Assembly: GCA_947172415.1 (NCBI GenBank)
Contig: OX359191.1
Span: 5,704,001-5,768,000 of the forward strand
Direction of reading: 5' to 3'
DNA from: Chondrosia reniformis
Lineage: Eukaryota > Porifera > Demospongiae > Chondrillida > Chondrillidae
DNA length: 64,000 bases
Part shown: positions 33,250 to 46,100 of the stretch, one piece after another
Layout of the letters: each line of letters opens with the position of its first letter
How positions within the stretch are numbered: the first letter of the stretch is position 1
Program-made: the position numbers and the translations under genes
Notes under the pieces: model-generated
What the model saw: only the letters and a program-made list of their open reading frames with translations
Databases searched by the model: none
Told to the model about the DNA's origin: nothing

Positions 33250-34677
33250 TCAGAGTTGAGTGGAGAGTTGAACAGTTGATGAGACAATGGGGCTAAGTAG
33301 AGCGTTCAGTTTGCACAACACCTCATCTGCCTTGAGCCGCCTCCTGGGGTCATTCTCCAAACAGAGAATGATAATTTCCTTCAAATTGTCATTCTTGACT
33401 AAGTCCAAAAAATTCTTACGTCTCTCAATCTCTGCTACTGAGCCAATCCCATCCAAGCTACCTTTAGGATGCAACAGTGTCTCCACTTCCAACATCAGTA
33501 CACCCAGGGAAAACACGTCAATCTTACTAGTGTACTCCGGGTTGTCCTTCAGTGCTTCAGGAGGCATATATGGCACAGTACCTGGAGCCTGAGTGTGGAG
33601 GTAATTCAAATCTGAAGGACGATACTTGGCCATGCCAAAATCAGCAATTTTCAAGACGACCATCTTTCCACATTCCGTTAAAATATTGTTAGAGCTGAGA
33701 TCACGATGTATGATAGGAGAAGGTTTGAAGTTGTGCAAATAAGTGACACCTTCTGTGATCTGACGACTAATCTCAACTGGCACACGAGAATCTAGCTTCT
33801 TTCCCTTCATTTTTCCAACCCATTCATGCAGAGTCTGTTCTAATCGCTCCATAACAATCATTAGCTCTCCACTCTTCTCAATGACTCCATGACACTTCAC
33901 CAAGTTTGGGTGTTTCAATGACTGAAGCATTCGTCCTTCCTCCTTGAATTTTTGTATCTGATATGCCACACCTTTTTTGTTGTCTAAAGCTACATCTTTC
34001 TGAAATAAGTAGTCGTGGACTTTCTTGACAGCAACTGTTTTTCCTTGAAGGGTACCTTCAAAGACGGTACCATATGAACCGCTTCCGAGTTTCTTTTCTG
34101 TCACCTTTAAGCTCCTGCTAATATCTAATTCTTGGCTACACTTTACATTGCCACACGTAGCATTAGTGTGAGATCCGATCCAGTGCTCCTTACAGTAGAA
34201 GCAGTACCAAGCGTTCTTCTTTTTCTGAGATGTGCAATTGGGGCAGTGAACACTTGCCACGTCAGCTCTCTGCCGCTTACCAGACACTCCACATCCTGGA
34301 CAAGACCACAGATACAGGAGGTAATTCTCAGACATTCGCTTAACGAGATACTTAAGTTCCTCCTCCAAGGCACCACCGCAAAGCTTCAGATCCTTCATTG
34401 ACCACTCGTTCCTACACTCGATACAAGTGATGGAATTTCTCTGACTTCCATCAACCTCGCTACGCGCGTAGTTCATCAAACAGGAAGGACAGATGTCGTG
34501 TCCACAAGGCATTCTAACAGAAGACCGGACACTGCTGCACCTCATACACGGTCCCTTCGCTTGAATGACATCGACTGCGATGTGCCTGCGAGCACCGAGG
34601 GATAAAGAACGATGTATTTCATCTTCATCATCGGTTTCATCGTTGTCGCCATTCCTTCTCAAATCTGATTCTGCCAT
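33250..34677 (-). CDS. RING1-IBR-like zinc module fused to a protein kinase (gene C)
   Basis: 475 residues, intronless, ATG start, acidic N-terminus (DNDETDDEDE). RING Cys/His at 44, 47, 58, 60, 63, 66, 85 and 88; IBR-like Cys at 126, 129, 145, 148, 159, 162, 175 and 180. The kinase has LGSGSYGTVFEG, Lys218, HRD 324-326, a standard DFG at 346-348, and MPPEALKDNPEYTSKIDVFS. The zinc module differs from gene B by about six bases in 411. Outside that block the two genes are clearly separate paralogues. Presumed soluble: no signal peptide or membrane segment was seen. Confidence 0.88.
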   Translation of the reverse strand: MAESDLRRNGDNDETDDEDEIHRSLSLGARRHIAVDVIQAKGPCMRCSSVRSSVRMPCGHDICPSCLMNYARSEVDGSQRNSITCIECRNEWSMKDLKLCGGALEEELKYLVKRMSENYLLYLWSCPGCGVSGKRQRADVASVHCPNCTSQKKKNAWYCFYCKEHWIGSHTNATCGNVKCSQELDISRSLKVTEKKLGSGSYGTVFEGTLQGKTVAVKKVHDYLFQKDVALDNKKGVAYQIQKFKEEGRMLQSLKHPNLVKCHGVIEKSGELMIVMERLEQTLHEWVGKMKGKKLDSRVPVEISRQITEGVTYLHNFKPSPIIHRDLSSNNILTECGKMVVLKIADFGMAKYRPSDLNYLHTQAPGTVPYMPPEALKDNPEYTSKIDVFSLGVLMLEVETLLHPKGSLDGIGSVAEIERRKNFLDLVKNDNLKEIIILCLENDPRRRLKADEVLCKLNALLSPIVSSTVQLSTQL

Positions 34678-34833
34678 GTTTACTCTAGATCTATAATACT
34701 ACAGCATTATTATGTAAGATGACCGAAAAAAACATGGCCGCCTATCCAATGCATTATCAATTAACACCTCATAAATCAACTATAAAATTTTCGGTTGCAT
34801 TCGAGTGTTTGCAGTCGTTTTGGCATGTTTTTA

Positions 34834-34854
34834 GGGGCTGCCGCAGGCAGCCCC
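34834..34854. other. Perfect GC-rich hairpin
   Basis: GGGGCTGCC and GGCAGCCCC are separated by GCA, a perfect 9-bp stem in an otherwise AT-rich stretch, about 160 bp upstream of gene C. A role in regulation or as a transposon end cannot be decided. Confidence 0.6.
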
Positions 34855-34899
34855 CTCTATTGTTTTCATAACGCGATTTATGTATGGCTTCATGTTACG

Positions 34900-36240
34900 G
34901 ATATATACAGTGCAAGTTACAATATACTAAGGTAATCTAAATAAATAAATAATATAATATAATTAAATAATTCATATGGCTCCAAGAAAGGACCTAGAAA
35001 CAAATTGGGCATATCATCATAAAGTATAGGGTATAAAACTCGTTTAAATTAAGGGATTTTTCATTTAGGCCTCCGTTTGTTAGAAAACGGAGGACAAAAT
35101 CTGCATATAAAATGCCATAGGACTATAGAAAACCTATGGAAAATTTATATGCAAACCATGTGTTATATTGATAAAAATTTTCAATTTGTCAGATAACTGT
35201 GAAATCAACATATATCATGGTACATGTGTATAAGAAACGTCTGGCGAAGTTTTGCTTAATTAAATGAGCAAAATAATCAAGATATAATGAAGAATTCAAG
35301 GTTACGATTGCGCAAGCTGGTGATGTTTTATGATGTTCCTCTAGTGCGTCACCAACACCTCTCGTATGTCGCTCGGTACACATTTAGTGAATCTTGTGAC
35401 ATTGCGAAAACGTCACCGCCTCGTTGTTAAAGGAGATCATCCTTAACGGCTATGACAAGTCGACGCTCTCCTACGAGAAGGAGCTACCGAATAAGCGAGT
35501 TGTAGCGAAGGTTAGATAAAGCGTATTTATATATATATACGTTTCCGTTAAGTTTGAGGCAGAATTGTCCCTATACCGATGCAAAAGAAATTCGTTTAGT
35601 CGACCGTATTAAAACTTGGGTAATTTAAGCTCTGTCTTCTCTTCTTATGTTTTTTTTCTTCATATTTTTACTTGCAATTGTCCATGTGTAGGAATAAGGA
35701 GTGTTATATATTATGCATGTTTAAATACAATCAATTACTTACACAGTGCAAGTTACAAATTTATACACGGATGCAAGTGACTCCCAAAATAATCACACTG
35801 AGGTAGATAATATAATAATACAGATGCAAATGATTCCCAAAATAATCACAATCAGGTATATAATTGAACGCTACAGCTCATTATGAAATAAATTAAAGGC
35901 CCCAGCCTTTATGTCCCTGTGTGCAAGTTACCAAATTGTCTCTAACTCTGGGTCTGTCTCGGATTAGGTTCCCTTGCCAGTGCGTATAAACGGCGAAATC
36001 CCCTCTTTCTACATGATGCCGGACGAGTTATCGATGGGGGACCACTTATCGCCGGCCTGCCATAATCGTGACAGTTCCACTTTTTAGGATAGAGAAGTAC
36101 AGCGTCAAAAAATGTTTTGCTGGGTCTGTTATGCAACATATGGACTCTCCTATGTAAGTGCACATAGAACCTTCCATTGCTCATACATTAATACTATTAG
36201 ATTACTATGATACATTTTAACTTGCACTGTATTATATACT
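34900..36240. other. Intergenic repeat-rich stretch
   Basis: No supported gene. It holds nested inverted repeats at about 35070-35095 (CCTCCGTTT and AAACGGAGG) and 35103-35157. The phrase CAGTGCAAGTTACAA appears near 34910 and 35745, with a close variant near 38590. The block at 35883-35945 containing GCAAGTTACCAAATTGTCTC recurs near 40130. These look like remains of non-autonomous elements. Confidence 0.5.
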
Positions 36241-36496
36241 ACTAGTGGTAATTTAGGCTCTAATTAAAATTGTCTGGAATTGATTGAGGCAGTTGAGCTC
36301 TGTATGGCTTAGAACTCAAACTCTAGCTTAAGGTTTCTGGATTTAAATGGCCCGCTATTCACCATACACTGCAGAATGAGTTTGATCTACCTATTTTGTT
36401 TCATGATATAGGATTTACACTTAAATTTCAGAAGATACAGAAGGGATATACATCAACTGTTAACTTCTATGCTATCGTTTTGAATGTTTCTTCTAT

Positions 36497-36775
<279 letters not shown>

Positions 36776-37004
36776 CTACCTTTTAGAGTTCTACCTTTTC
36801 GACTTCTACGGGTTAGATATGGTATTCGTTACTAAGGATATGAACACAACACGCAACACATCGATAGACAGGGTTGACAAATGACAAGAACGCGTTTATC
36901 AATTAATGAAACGAATACGTGTCGATTACTTCAACAAAATGTGCGACCTGCTAAGGAAGTACTATTGCACTATTTACAGTCATACAGTTGTCGAGGACTC
37001 CAAA

Positions 37005-37066
37005 ATGGGACTGGTAGTGTTTACAGCTGACAACTTCGGCAAAATTACAACTTTCAGGTGAGTTCT
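37005..37066 (+). CDS. Possible first coding exon of an unrecognised gene
   Basis: ATG followed by MGLVVFTADNFGKITTFR-type coding ends at a strong donor (AG|GTGAGT) near 37066. It is head-to-head with DYNLL. A further in-frame piece may follow at about 37356, after a good acceptor (TTCATCCTGTCCTCAG), but it stops after 27 codons. The family is not recognised. It could also be a chance open stretch. Confidence 0.25.
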
Positions 37067-37825
37067 TGCTGTATTCTTCAGACTAATGGTTGGTTTCGTG
37101 GCTCCTGTTTGTGTGGTTCACTAGTTTAGCACAGTAATGGCGCGCATTTTTTGTCAGTAGAGATTTCTAGTCATTTAATCTGTAATCCTCTGGAAGGAGC
37201 TGTTTTCAAGGGAAAGTCACATTCCCTTTTTTACCCGTTTCACAGTTTCACAAATATTGATTATATAATAATGTGGGCGTTTGATATGGTCCCGCTAGTC
37301 CTCCTTACATTTGCTTCACCATCCTACCTCACTTTGCCAAGGAATTCATCCTGTCCTCAGAGGGAGTGCAGCAGGAATGCCTACTTGTGCATTATTCGTC
37401 TACCTGCCGTACATATTGCATGGTATAGCAACTAAATATTGAGTTGCATGTGCTTTACCTGTACGATGGTGATCTGGAAATATAAGGCTGGTACTATAAT
37501 ATTGAACAGAGAGGCCATGTTTTTGGGCCACCCTTACTTAGTGATGAACTAAGGTTAAATAAATAACAATGGATGGTTTTACAGCTAAAAACATTATTAT
37601 TATAGGTATTATAGGTATTATTATTTATTATGACTTATCTTATCGCATGATGACATCATACATCAAAGTGAAAAGGTGTGCAGGTAAACGGGTTACTAGC
37701 ACTGCCAATAACATGTAAGCGCCCCTAACACCTCCTTATATGGCTTTAAGGCGGAACAACCCCACGCATCTTCCATATATGGTTAGCAACACAAACACAC
37801 TAATTGCAAATCAATCAGCACTTAC

Positions 37826-38027
37826 AAAGGTCATTCCTATCCTTAACCCAGTCTTGAAACAGGCGCACACACTTGCACGTATATATCTGCAGCAGTGTTG
37901 GGCGGTATGAATCCTTTGCTTAACTCTTTGAAATCGTCATCTGCCATGTCAAAATCAAATCGCCTGCTTGGTGGTAGGACCTGGTTTTCCTTACTGCTGG
38001 ATGGCTTCACACGTTTGCGCTTAGCCA
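37826..38027 (-). pseudogene. Fragment of a ZMYM/QRICH1/KIAA1958-like gene, frameshifted
   Basis: MAKRKRVKP is followed by DFKELSKGFIPPNTAA in one frame, and then LFQDWVKDRND in another frame a few codons on. Together these recall the N-terminal helical region (an NT...F..W...RN pattern) found in ZMYM2/QRICH1/KIAA1958-like proteins, which are numerous in sponges and corals and linked to tyrosine-recombinase (Crypton-like) transposons. The frame change suggests a dead copy, although a tiny unseen intron is possible. Confidence 0.35.
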
Positions 38028-39009
38028 TAGCGGGAGGCAGACTGCAACGGACTGGAGGAGGCAAAAGGCTAAAAGCGGGCTAAAGGTTCAAAAGTACTGC
38101 ACATTTGTAGAGCAATTAATTTAGCAATAAACCACTTATTACACACGCCAATGACATATTGTGTATTGACTGCACTCGCCCTCGGGCAGTAAAAGAAATG
38201 CGCCATTGTGAGTGTGTAATAACTGGTACATATGGTAGAATATATTAGTAAAATGGGGATATATTATTATTATTATTATTAATTTGCCATATGCTCACCA
38301 GCACTAGGGCCAAACTGGCACAAAACAACAACAATAAGAAACATACGTATGTCTTAGTGATATATACTAACACCAGAATTCAAAATACAACCTGAACATA
38401 AAATGTAAATTTACAGTGGATAAATGATAATGATAAGAATAATAGTAATAATATCACAAGCAATAAATTTACAATTGATAAATAATGATGATGATAATAA
38501 TAATAATAATATACAATACAAGCAACTGGAAAATGTCTACAATTGAGTTCTGGAGAGAACCCAGCATTATTATTATTATTACGTATATACAGTGCAAGTT
38601 GCAATATACGTAATAAGGTAATCAAATACAATACACATGTGTTGATACAAAGCATGATCCATCTATAATTATTAATAAATAAATAAACAGTCTAATGTGA
38701 GCACCACGCATCTTAAATTGTATTGTTTTTATTTGCCGATTATGCTATATAGCTTCACGTTATGGAAAGATATATTAATGTGACATGCTATACAAAACTG
38801 AAATCAGTAAAGACAGCCCAACCACAAGGGTTTACAAGTCACACTAAAGACATCTGTAACTGGATAGGGATGAGGGGGGAAGTGAATTGTATGCATTATA
38901 AAACTGCATGCTAAATAAGACTATAGGTGACCGATGTGTGGTGTAAGTACATGAGATGGATACAGTTGGTGATTTGTTTATAGGATATGAGGGTACTTCT
39001 GTACATTTG

Positions 39010-39290
39010 TTAGAGAATTAAAATAGCATAGAGGTTATATATGACACTCATTAAATTGTTAAAAATGGGACATTTGGTAATAAAATGGGTTGCATCCTCA
39101 ATCTCACCAGCATTACACAACTCACAGACCCGATCCTCCAATGCCACCTTGGGATGGATGGTTCTGCAGTTTTTCAATCTGCAGTGGCTAGCATCCACAC
39201 CTCAGGGAAGCCAAGACTCTTCTCTTATTCCCCCCCCTTGTCAGCACTGACTCCACGACAGGTGGACACCCTTTCATGAGCCTGTAGTTG
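39010..39290 (-). pseudogene. LINE (non-LTR retrotransposon) C-terminal fragment
   Basis: The minus strand encodes ALEDRVCELCNAGEIEDATH followed by FITKCPIF. This is the zinc-binding C-x2-C ... H-x4-C tail that follows the reverse transcriptase in many animal LINEs. Upstream sequence is broken by stops and a frame change, and no reverse-transcriptase core was found, so this is a decayed end. Confidence 0.6.
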
Positions 39291-39893
39291 GCCAACCTAC
39301 CCCCAGACTCACTATCACTTCCTATCTTGTACCAATTTGATTTGTATACCAATTGTTTAAAGCTATATTATTAATGTTTTGTAAAAAAGCCTGTCTATTA
39401 TTAAAAGGGACACAGGTACGTATGAATTATGGCGGAATTAGACAAAGTTGAAATTGGATAGTGTTATTCCAGTATTTCAGCAATCACACTATGTATGCTA
39501 GTATACCAGTTATCAATTAGTCTGTGTCTTACTTTAGACAAGTAATTTAGTATCTTCTTATAGGTAGACGTGAATTGCGGAGATTATTGGCATGCTACCA
39601 GTATTTAATGGCAATAAATTTATTTAGTGTGGAAATGTAAAGATTTCCATTTCATTTCTCCTTGAAGGCTTGCAATGGGTGCAATCTTCCCTAGTCCTAA
39701 AAATGATCGCATAACATTATTCTGTACCTGTTCTAAACATTCATATTCTTTGAGGCCCCATACATGTACACTATATTCAATAATACTCTATAGACCACTT
39801 CCATAATGACGTCATGGTTTCCCCGCGAGATACGGTTGGCAAAAGAGTGTATTGTGGTATACCCAATTGTATATGATTTAGTTAATAACAAGT

Positions 39894-40063
39894 ATGCCCG
39901 TCAGTTGTTACACTGTTGGCTGTGCCAATCATTTTAGTAAGACTCTGAAATAACTTTTCATCGTTTTCCAGAAGATAAAATTAGACGAAAGCAGTGGAAA
40001 ATCACCGTATCTCGAGATCAGTGGGAAGTGAAGGACCACTGTCGAATCTGCAGCAAACATTTC
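39894..40063 (+). pseudogene. THAP zinc-finger domain with a frameshift
   Basis: Frame 1 gives MPVSCYTVGCANHFSK (the C-x4-C of THAP), then a stop. One base out of frame the domain continues as TFHRFPEDKIRRKQW, SRDQWEV and RICSKHF, the conserved FHRFP, W and C-x2-H parts. One base seems to be missing near 39938-39942. THAP domains occur in P-element-type transposases and in host regulators. With transposon debris on both sides, a dead transposase start is the likelier reading. Confidence 0.6.
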
Positions 40064-40160
40064 GTAAGCGGAAGACAGGGACATAAAGGCTGGGGCCTTT
40101 AATTTATTTCATGAACAGTGTCCCTTGTGTGCAAGTTACCAAATTGTCTCTCACCCTGTT
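40064..40160. repeat. Repeat shared with 35883-35945, part inverted
   Basis: AGGGACATAAAGGCTGGGGC followed by CTTTAATTTATTTCAT is the reverse complement of part of 35883-35920. The following GTGTGCAAGTTACCAAATTG is in the same orientation as its partner at about 35920-35942. The two copies therefore differ by a local inversion, as with foldback or palindromic element ends. Confidence 0.6.
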
Positions 40161-40816
40161 GTTTATGTGAATGCATGAAAGCAAGCAACGGTACTCCTAG
40201 CTCACACTCAAGGCAAGTCAAATCTGCGGTGATTATTGGCTGAGAGCCCCTGCATGAGACTGGAATTTTTGCTGATAATGGCATGATACCTTTGAAATAG
40301 ATGTTGTATTGTGCTTGCTTAATTAAAAGTCTTATTATCATATAAGAGTTTAAACTCATATGCTTTTTTTATATAGCTTTAGCCTTAGATGCCTGGAATC
40401 TTTGGAGCATGCCTACGTCCAGTTGAGAGCCTTCCAATCCTACTTCGGTGTTCCCAGAGTTTTTTTGCCTCTTTAGACTTTAGAAGTCTTGTAAACAGAG
40501 GAGATATGATGTGAGGTACCTTCTACCAGTAATTGAAGAATTCTATACCAAACATCAACAGCAAAATTCAGCATACAAAAAAATTATGCTTACTTAAGAA
40601 ATGCTGTCCATGCACATTCCAGATGTATATATGATGATCTGAAACGTTTTCAAAAGCTTCTTGAAAAGGATTGCTATAAATTTGAGGAGAAATAATGTGC
40701 TAACTCATATTTTGCTGAAAATTTGGACCAAAGAAGTATCTTAAAATTAGTTTGATTTCGTGCAGCTATAGATCCTGCTATATAGCATATGCATATAGGT
40801 GAAATCTATGGGACCT

Positions 40817-41121
40817 GCAACAAACTTTATAAAACAGATATGCAACAAACTTTATAAAACAGATATGCAACAAACTTTATAAAACAGATATGCAGCAAAC
40901 TTTATAAAACAGATATGCAACAAACTTTATAAAACAGATATGCAACAAACTTTATAAAACAGATATGCAACAAACTTTATAAAACAGATATGCAACAAAC
41001 TTTATAAAACAGATATGCAGCAAACTTTATAAAACAGATATGCAACAAACTTTATAAAACAGATATGCAACAAACTTTATAAAACAGATATGCATGCAAC
41101 AAACTTTATAAAACAGATATG
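40817..41121. repeat. 25-bp tandem repeat
   Basis: About twelve copies of a 25-bp unit containing CAAACTTTATAAAACAGATA. A few copies have GCAGC for GCAAC and one has an extra ATGC. It lies in the gene-poor stretch downstream of gene D, with no reading frame. Confidence 0.95.
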
Positions 41122-41717
41122 TAGTCAATTTAGAGGTAAGTAAGGGTTGCAATGTTTGCTGTATGTATATAGTCCTGAAATGTTTTAAAAACAAGCAAAT
41201 GATTGTTAGTACTTATACGTAGGCTACACTACTTATACTATGGCAATGCATTCTTATTACTGGTCTATATACATATGCAGCACAACACACCTCCTGACCA
41301 GGCATGCAAACCTGACCTGACAACAGACTGATATTCATTGCATGCATGGCAGCATACACACAACACCTGTACACAGGCAATTGCAAGCATCATGCACTAT
41401 TCTTTGTCTGCTGATTAAAGTGCCCTGAGGACCAGAGTCCAAATTAACAACAATAATATAACTCTAGCTGTAAATATTATATGATGCTTAGCTATATATG
41501 TATACGCACGTACAGCTATTTTTGGAATCGTAATTATGAATATGTACGTGATATGTTATAGCCAATTACAAACAGAATAAACTTTAACCATTATACAAAA
41601 ATGTACACTATATATATTTGGGAGGAATTTGAGTGGATGGTCATAAGGAAAAAATATTAAAAGCTTATACTAACCAGATTTATTCTTTAAAATAATAGCA
41701 TAAAGAAAGTATTAGGC

Positions 41718-43103
41718 TCATGTCAAAATATTTAAACGTGAATACACGTCTTCAGCAGATGGTCTGTCTCTGTGATTGTTTTGCAGACAAGAAATAATTA
41801 TTTGCTTAAACCTTCCATGTTCAATACGATGGAGGTACTTCTCTCGTCTCTTCAGTTCATCGATAGTTCCAATACCCACCATGTCCATCTTAGGAGTGAT
41901 TAAGGTCTTGATCTCCATCATGAGAACACCAAGTGAAAAGACATCCAATTTCTCAGTATATTTTGGATGATCGATAAATACCTCTGGTGGCATGTATGGT
42001 AGGGTTCCAGGGGCTGTAGTCTTTAGATACTGCAATGACATTGGTTTGTACTTGGCCATACCCAGGTCACAGAGTTTTACAATACAACTGTCCTTTTTAA
42101 TGAGGATGTTGTTGGAACTGAGATCGCGGTGCATAATTGGGGGATTGTGACCATGGAGATACCGTAAACCGTCAGCTACCTGTTTGCTCATATTCACAGC
42201 ATCAGCTTCTTCCATTTCGGGCTTGTTTTTTCTCAATAATTTAAACCAATTGCTCAAGGAGCAGTCCATTAGTTCCATTACCATATAAACCTCTCCTCTC
42301 TTCTCCACCATTGCATGACATTTGACTACATGGTTGTGCTTCAAGGTTTTCAACAAGTGACCTTCACGCAGAAGGTCTTCAATTTGCTTAGCAACACTAT
42401 TATTATTGTGCTCTGCATACATAGCAACCCCAGATTTGTGTATCTTCTTAACTGCAACTTCTATTCCATCCAGTGTGCCTTTATACACCACGCCATAGGC
42501 TCCTTTGCCAAGACGTACATCACTACACTCAAGCAACTCTGCCACTTCTTCCTGTGACTGACATTCTCTGTTTCCACATTTCTCATTGGAGACAGATCCA
42601 ATCCAAGGCTTCTTACAATGAAAACAAAATGAAGCCATCCTTACACCATTGGAGTAACAGTTAGGACACCTGACAACTGATGAGGTCTTGTCACGCCTTT
42701 GACTGGGACACCCACACGACGGGCAAGTCCACATGTACATCAGAGCGTTCTTTGACATTCGGCTTTGCAGATGCAACACTTCTTGTTTTGTAGCTCCTCC
42801 AAATTTAGAAATATCTCCCAGACTCCATTCTTTCTGACAATCCCTGTTACTGCAAGAAAGGGATGACATGCATCCCCCGTCAACCTCGCTGAATGCATAG
42901 TTAACGAGGCAAGCGGGACAAATAGAGTGACCGCAGGGCATCTTTACAGTTTTTGGATCGTTAGAACATCTTAAACATTGACCACCGCCTCGCGGGATAC
43001 TTGCATCGACGGTTCTGTTCGAAGTTAAGGAGAAGTTTAGAGACAACTCTAAAGCATCTTCTTCCGTCATTTCATAGTTTCCCAAATCAGTTCCCATGGC
43101 CAT
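41718..43103 (-). CDS. RING1-IBR-like zinc module fused to a protein kinase (gene D)
   Basis: 461 residues, intronless, ATG start. RING at C43, C46, C57, H59, C62, C65, then C84 and C89; IBR-like Cys at 127, 130, 146, 149, 160, 163, 176 and 181, with SFCFHCKKPW. The kinase has LGKGAYGVVYKG, Lys219, HRD 325-327, DLG 346-348, and MPPEVF where A-C have MPPEAL. It is the most diverged of the four and lies about 7 kb from gene C, past a dynein light chain and transposon remains. It keeps the same domain order and reading direction. The C-terminus stops soon after the kinase core. Confidence 0.88.
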   Translation of the reverse strand: MAMGTDLGNYEMTEEDALELSLNFSLTSNRTVDASIPRGGGQCLRCSNDPKTVKMPCGHSICPACLVNYAFSEVDGGCMSSLSCSNRDCQKEWSLGDISKFGGATKQEVLHLQSRMSKNALMYMWTCPSCGCPSQRRDKTSSVVRCPNCYSNGVRMASFCFHCKKPWIGSVSNEKCGNRECQSQEEVAELLECSDVRLGKGAYGVVYKGTLDGIEVAVKKIHKSGVAMYAEHNNNSVAKQIEDLLREGHLLKTLKHNHVVKCHAMVEKRGEVYMVMELMDCSLSNWFKLLRKNKPEMEEADAVNMSKQVADGLRYLHGHNPPIMHRDLSSNNILIKKDSCIVKLCDLGMAKYKPMSLQYLKTTAPGTLPYMPPEVFIDHPKYTEKLDVFSLGVLMMEIKTLITPKMDMVGIGTIDELKRREKYLHRIEHGRFKQIIISCLQNNHRDRPSAEDVYSRLNILT

Positions 43104-46100
43104 TTTACTCCTCTCCCATATAAACTAGATCACGCATTGGACGTTTGCCGAAAATGGCCGGGGATATGACAATTTTAGATCCTGTCATTTAGGAGCCAGT
43201 AATTGTTACGGCAGTGGATGTCGTGCGAGGTGTCCCAAAGTAATGCCATACCTATGTAAATTTCTCCTTTCCTTTCTCGTTAGTTGCAATTCAGAGGTTG
43301 CTTTTGTTGTTAAGAGTATAGCCTCCTAATCTATTCATCTGCTTTAGCCTGCGACAGGAGTACGAATGGTTGTCTTTTTATGTAGACACTGTACCGCAAG
43401 CACTTTACCCTTAGGATCTTTGCAGGATTATTTGTTTAGAGAATGGTTTGAACCTTGAACCATAATAGAAGACACATAAATTGGTGCGTATATACTACAG
43501 TATAAGAGTGTTATAAAGGCTTAAGTTTCCCTAAGTAATTAGAAATCCTTTGAACACACAGCCTCCTAACAATGCATAGCATCAGCCCTACTGCATGACC
43601 CAGACTTATACATTGAGCTTGCAATGTGTGTTTAGCTACACATGTTCTGTGCAACCTTGCTAAATATGAAACGATCTCTTTGGTAATCACTACTTACCTG
43701 AGAAGTCAACATACCTCTTATGTGTGTGTGTGCTAGGTTGTGTGTGGGTGTCTTACTGAGCTGGTCTCCTAACTTTCAGCGGGTGGACCAAGTAACTGAA
43801 TATTATGAGTATCACACACAAGCACATGTCAAGTCACAATTGCTAAGCCATTAAGAAGCAGCTGTTGGGAATTCAACCCAGCTACATAGCTGGCTACAGC
43901 CCTCAGCGCTGCCATTCGCTGCTCTGTTCTGAGATACATCAATTACTTCCTTTATTTGAATCAGTGTGGGACTTGTTTAAGCTACCAGGCTCTCATGCAC
44001 TAACGTTTAAATATAGTATACGAGGATTTTATAGGTGGTGTATCTTGTTTATATATTCTTCAAGATCCAGTTGCCATTTGCAGTTTATCTGATTAATAAT
44101 AAAGTAATAAATGTGAAACTGATTTGGTTACCCACCTTTAAATGGTTAGTTTATACTACTGCAGACTGTTCCAAGACTCTGATGGGAAGGGGCTTAATAA
44201 TTGAGAGGCTGCACATGCAGCATTTGGATTCAATCTTTGTTACTTAGATATACTCAGAATTTAATATGAGAGCAGAATTTGCCTTAGGCTCTTTAACACC
44301 AACGTCACATCTGTCATGCCCTATATAGTTACCACTGTATGAGACATAGTCTTCCATGGGGAATTCAACAAATATGGTGATTCATTGTTTTCCCTGTTAA
44401 CGACTATGTTAGTAACCTGAATATACTGTAGGTACATTGTTATGAGGTAAGTTTGCTCTAGAACTATTCAGAACAACACTAAAAAACCTTTTGAGGATTG
44501 CTGTATTCTCAAATTAGCCACTTTTAGGGAACAAAATATAGAAAGAGTTATTACACATCAGTTTTGATTTCTCTTTCTTTTCGTCGGCAGTTGTTTAGTA
44601 TGTTAATTATTTTATCTTCATAATTGGTAGTATTTTATTAGCCTGTTACCATGGCTACAACAATTAAGAAACCTTTTGAGTATATGACCTACACAATCAT
44701 TATGTACAACACATGTGAGTATTGCTTGAAGTTGTTTGATGTACTGTACTTGTACATTGAACTGCTTAAGGCCCATGTTAATAATATGTCTGAACTTGTT
44801 AATTTAAAATGACAAACAGATATGTATTTCAAAGTAACCTCATTAACTGAGTTTTTATTTTTAGAAAATTGTGCATCATATCAATTTGTTTCTGCAAGCG
44901 TTTTTATATCTATTATGCCTAGAAGGACAAGTGTACATGAACTATATGAATATACTAATACACCCCATTTTCCTACAGGCTATGCCTACTCTGTAATAAA
45001 TTAAAAGCCTAGGTAACTAAACCTCGAGATCAAGATAAGGTATATATATGTACATTTCAATACAAATGTACATATATGGATGTATACACATATGAGTGCA
45101 TGTTACATCCATTCTCTTTCTTTCTTCTTAGCAGTGGTCAACCACGTTGGGTGTCTTCTTATCTCCTGGAAAGGAAGCACAAGTCTTTAAGAGAATGATG
45201 ACATTTGCTTATTAATCCTTTACTTTCAAATTCATTCATATGTAAGAATATAATACAATCATTGATGCAGATGACGAATGATTTCTTCATTCTAGTTATC
45301 AAAGTAGTTTATAATAACTTTATTAAACAATTGCCACTATTTCAGTTAGCACAAATATTTTTTCTGTGATTGAGTAAACTATTCTGTTTGATGTAGTGTC
45401 TTATCTATAACTTAGTTTCTGTAGCTTGTGATTGACTAGTATATTTTCGTATCAATGTCATAAATATGGTTACATTATTTTGTATACATGCTAGTAATCA
45501 ATAAGTTGATGAAATTTCCCTCCCTATTACTATGCACTTCCAAGTAATATGATCACAGAAGGATATTGGACCAATTACTGTTTATCAAAACAGTATACCT
45601 ATCTTGTGTCTTACTGTAACCAGACCTTAGTTTTAAATCTACTTTTACAGCTAAAAGTACATTACTGTAAAAACATACATATTTATTATGTATATATATG
45701 ACATGGTTTATATTTAGTTGTTGCTGCCGAGGACCCACAGGGTCAAATGTCCAACTCTCAAGAAGCAAACTGCATCTCTAGATGCTCAAAGACAAAATGA
45801 ACCATCTCAAAGATATACAGGTTTGGTGCAATTAGAAGAGACGCCTATCATATTTCATATAGTTGAAACCAATATTTACATCCCTATTGTATGCATGTGC
45901 TCTGCTCACACGCCATTAATGCATACTGCACTACTGCACTCATTTTTAAGTCTAACTGAGCATGCTTGGGTTAAGTATTAGTTTTTATGGGTACTATTAT
46001 TAGAAACCAAACTTTATATTACTCATTTGGATTACTGTTTTTATAGTAGCAATAGTAAGTTCCTTTCTGACATTCTATGAACAGTAACCATGGTTGGATG

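Noticed and set aside
35400-35520. Open piece with KEIILNGYDKSTLSYEKELP on the plus strand
   Set aside because: Only about 35 codons in a repeat-rich stretch; no start, no family and no partner exon.
37151-37435. 94-codon plus-strand frame near DYNLL
   Set aside because: No recognisable domain, and it crosses what look like splice acceptors; likely chance apart from the possible exon at 37356.
44651-44717. Short plus-strand frame starting MATTIKKPFEYMT and ending at a GTGAGT donor
   Set aside because: A plausible start context but only about 22 codons, and no downstream exon fits.
45738-45825. Exon-like plus-strand stretch encoding KCPTLKKQTASLDAQRQNEP
   Set aside because: Has AG and GT borders, but the GTTTGG donor is weak and no neighbouring exon joins in phase.
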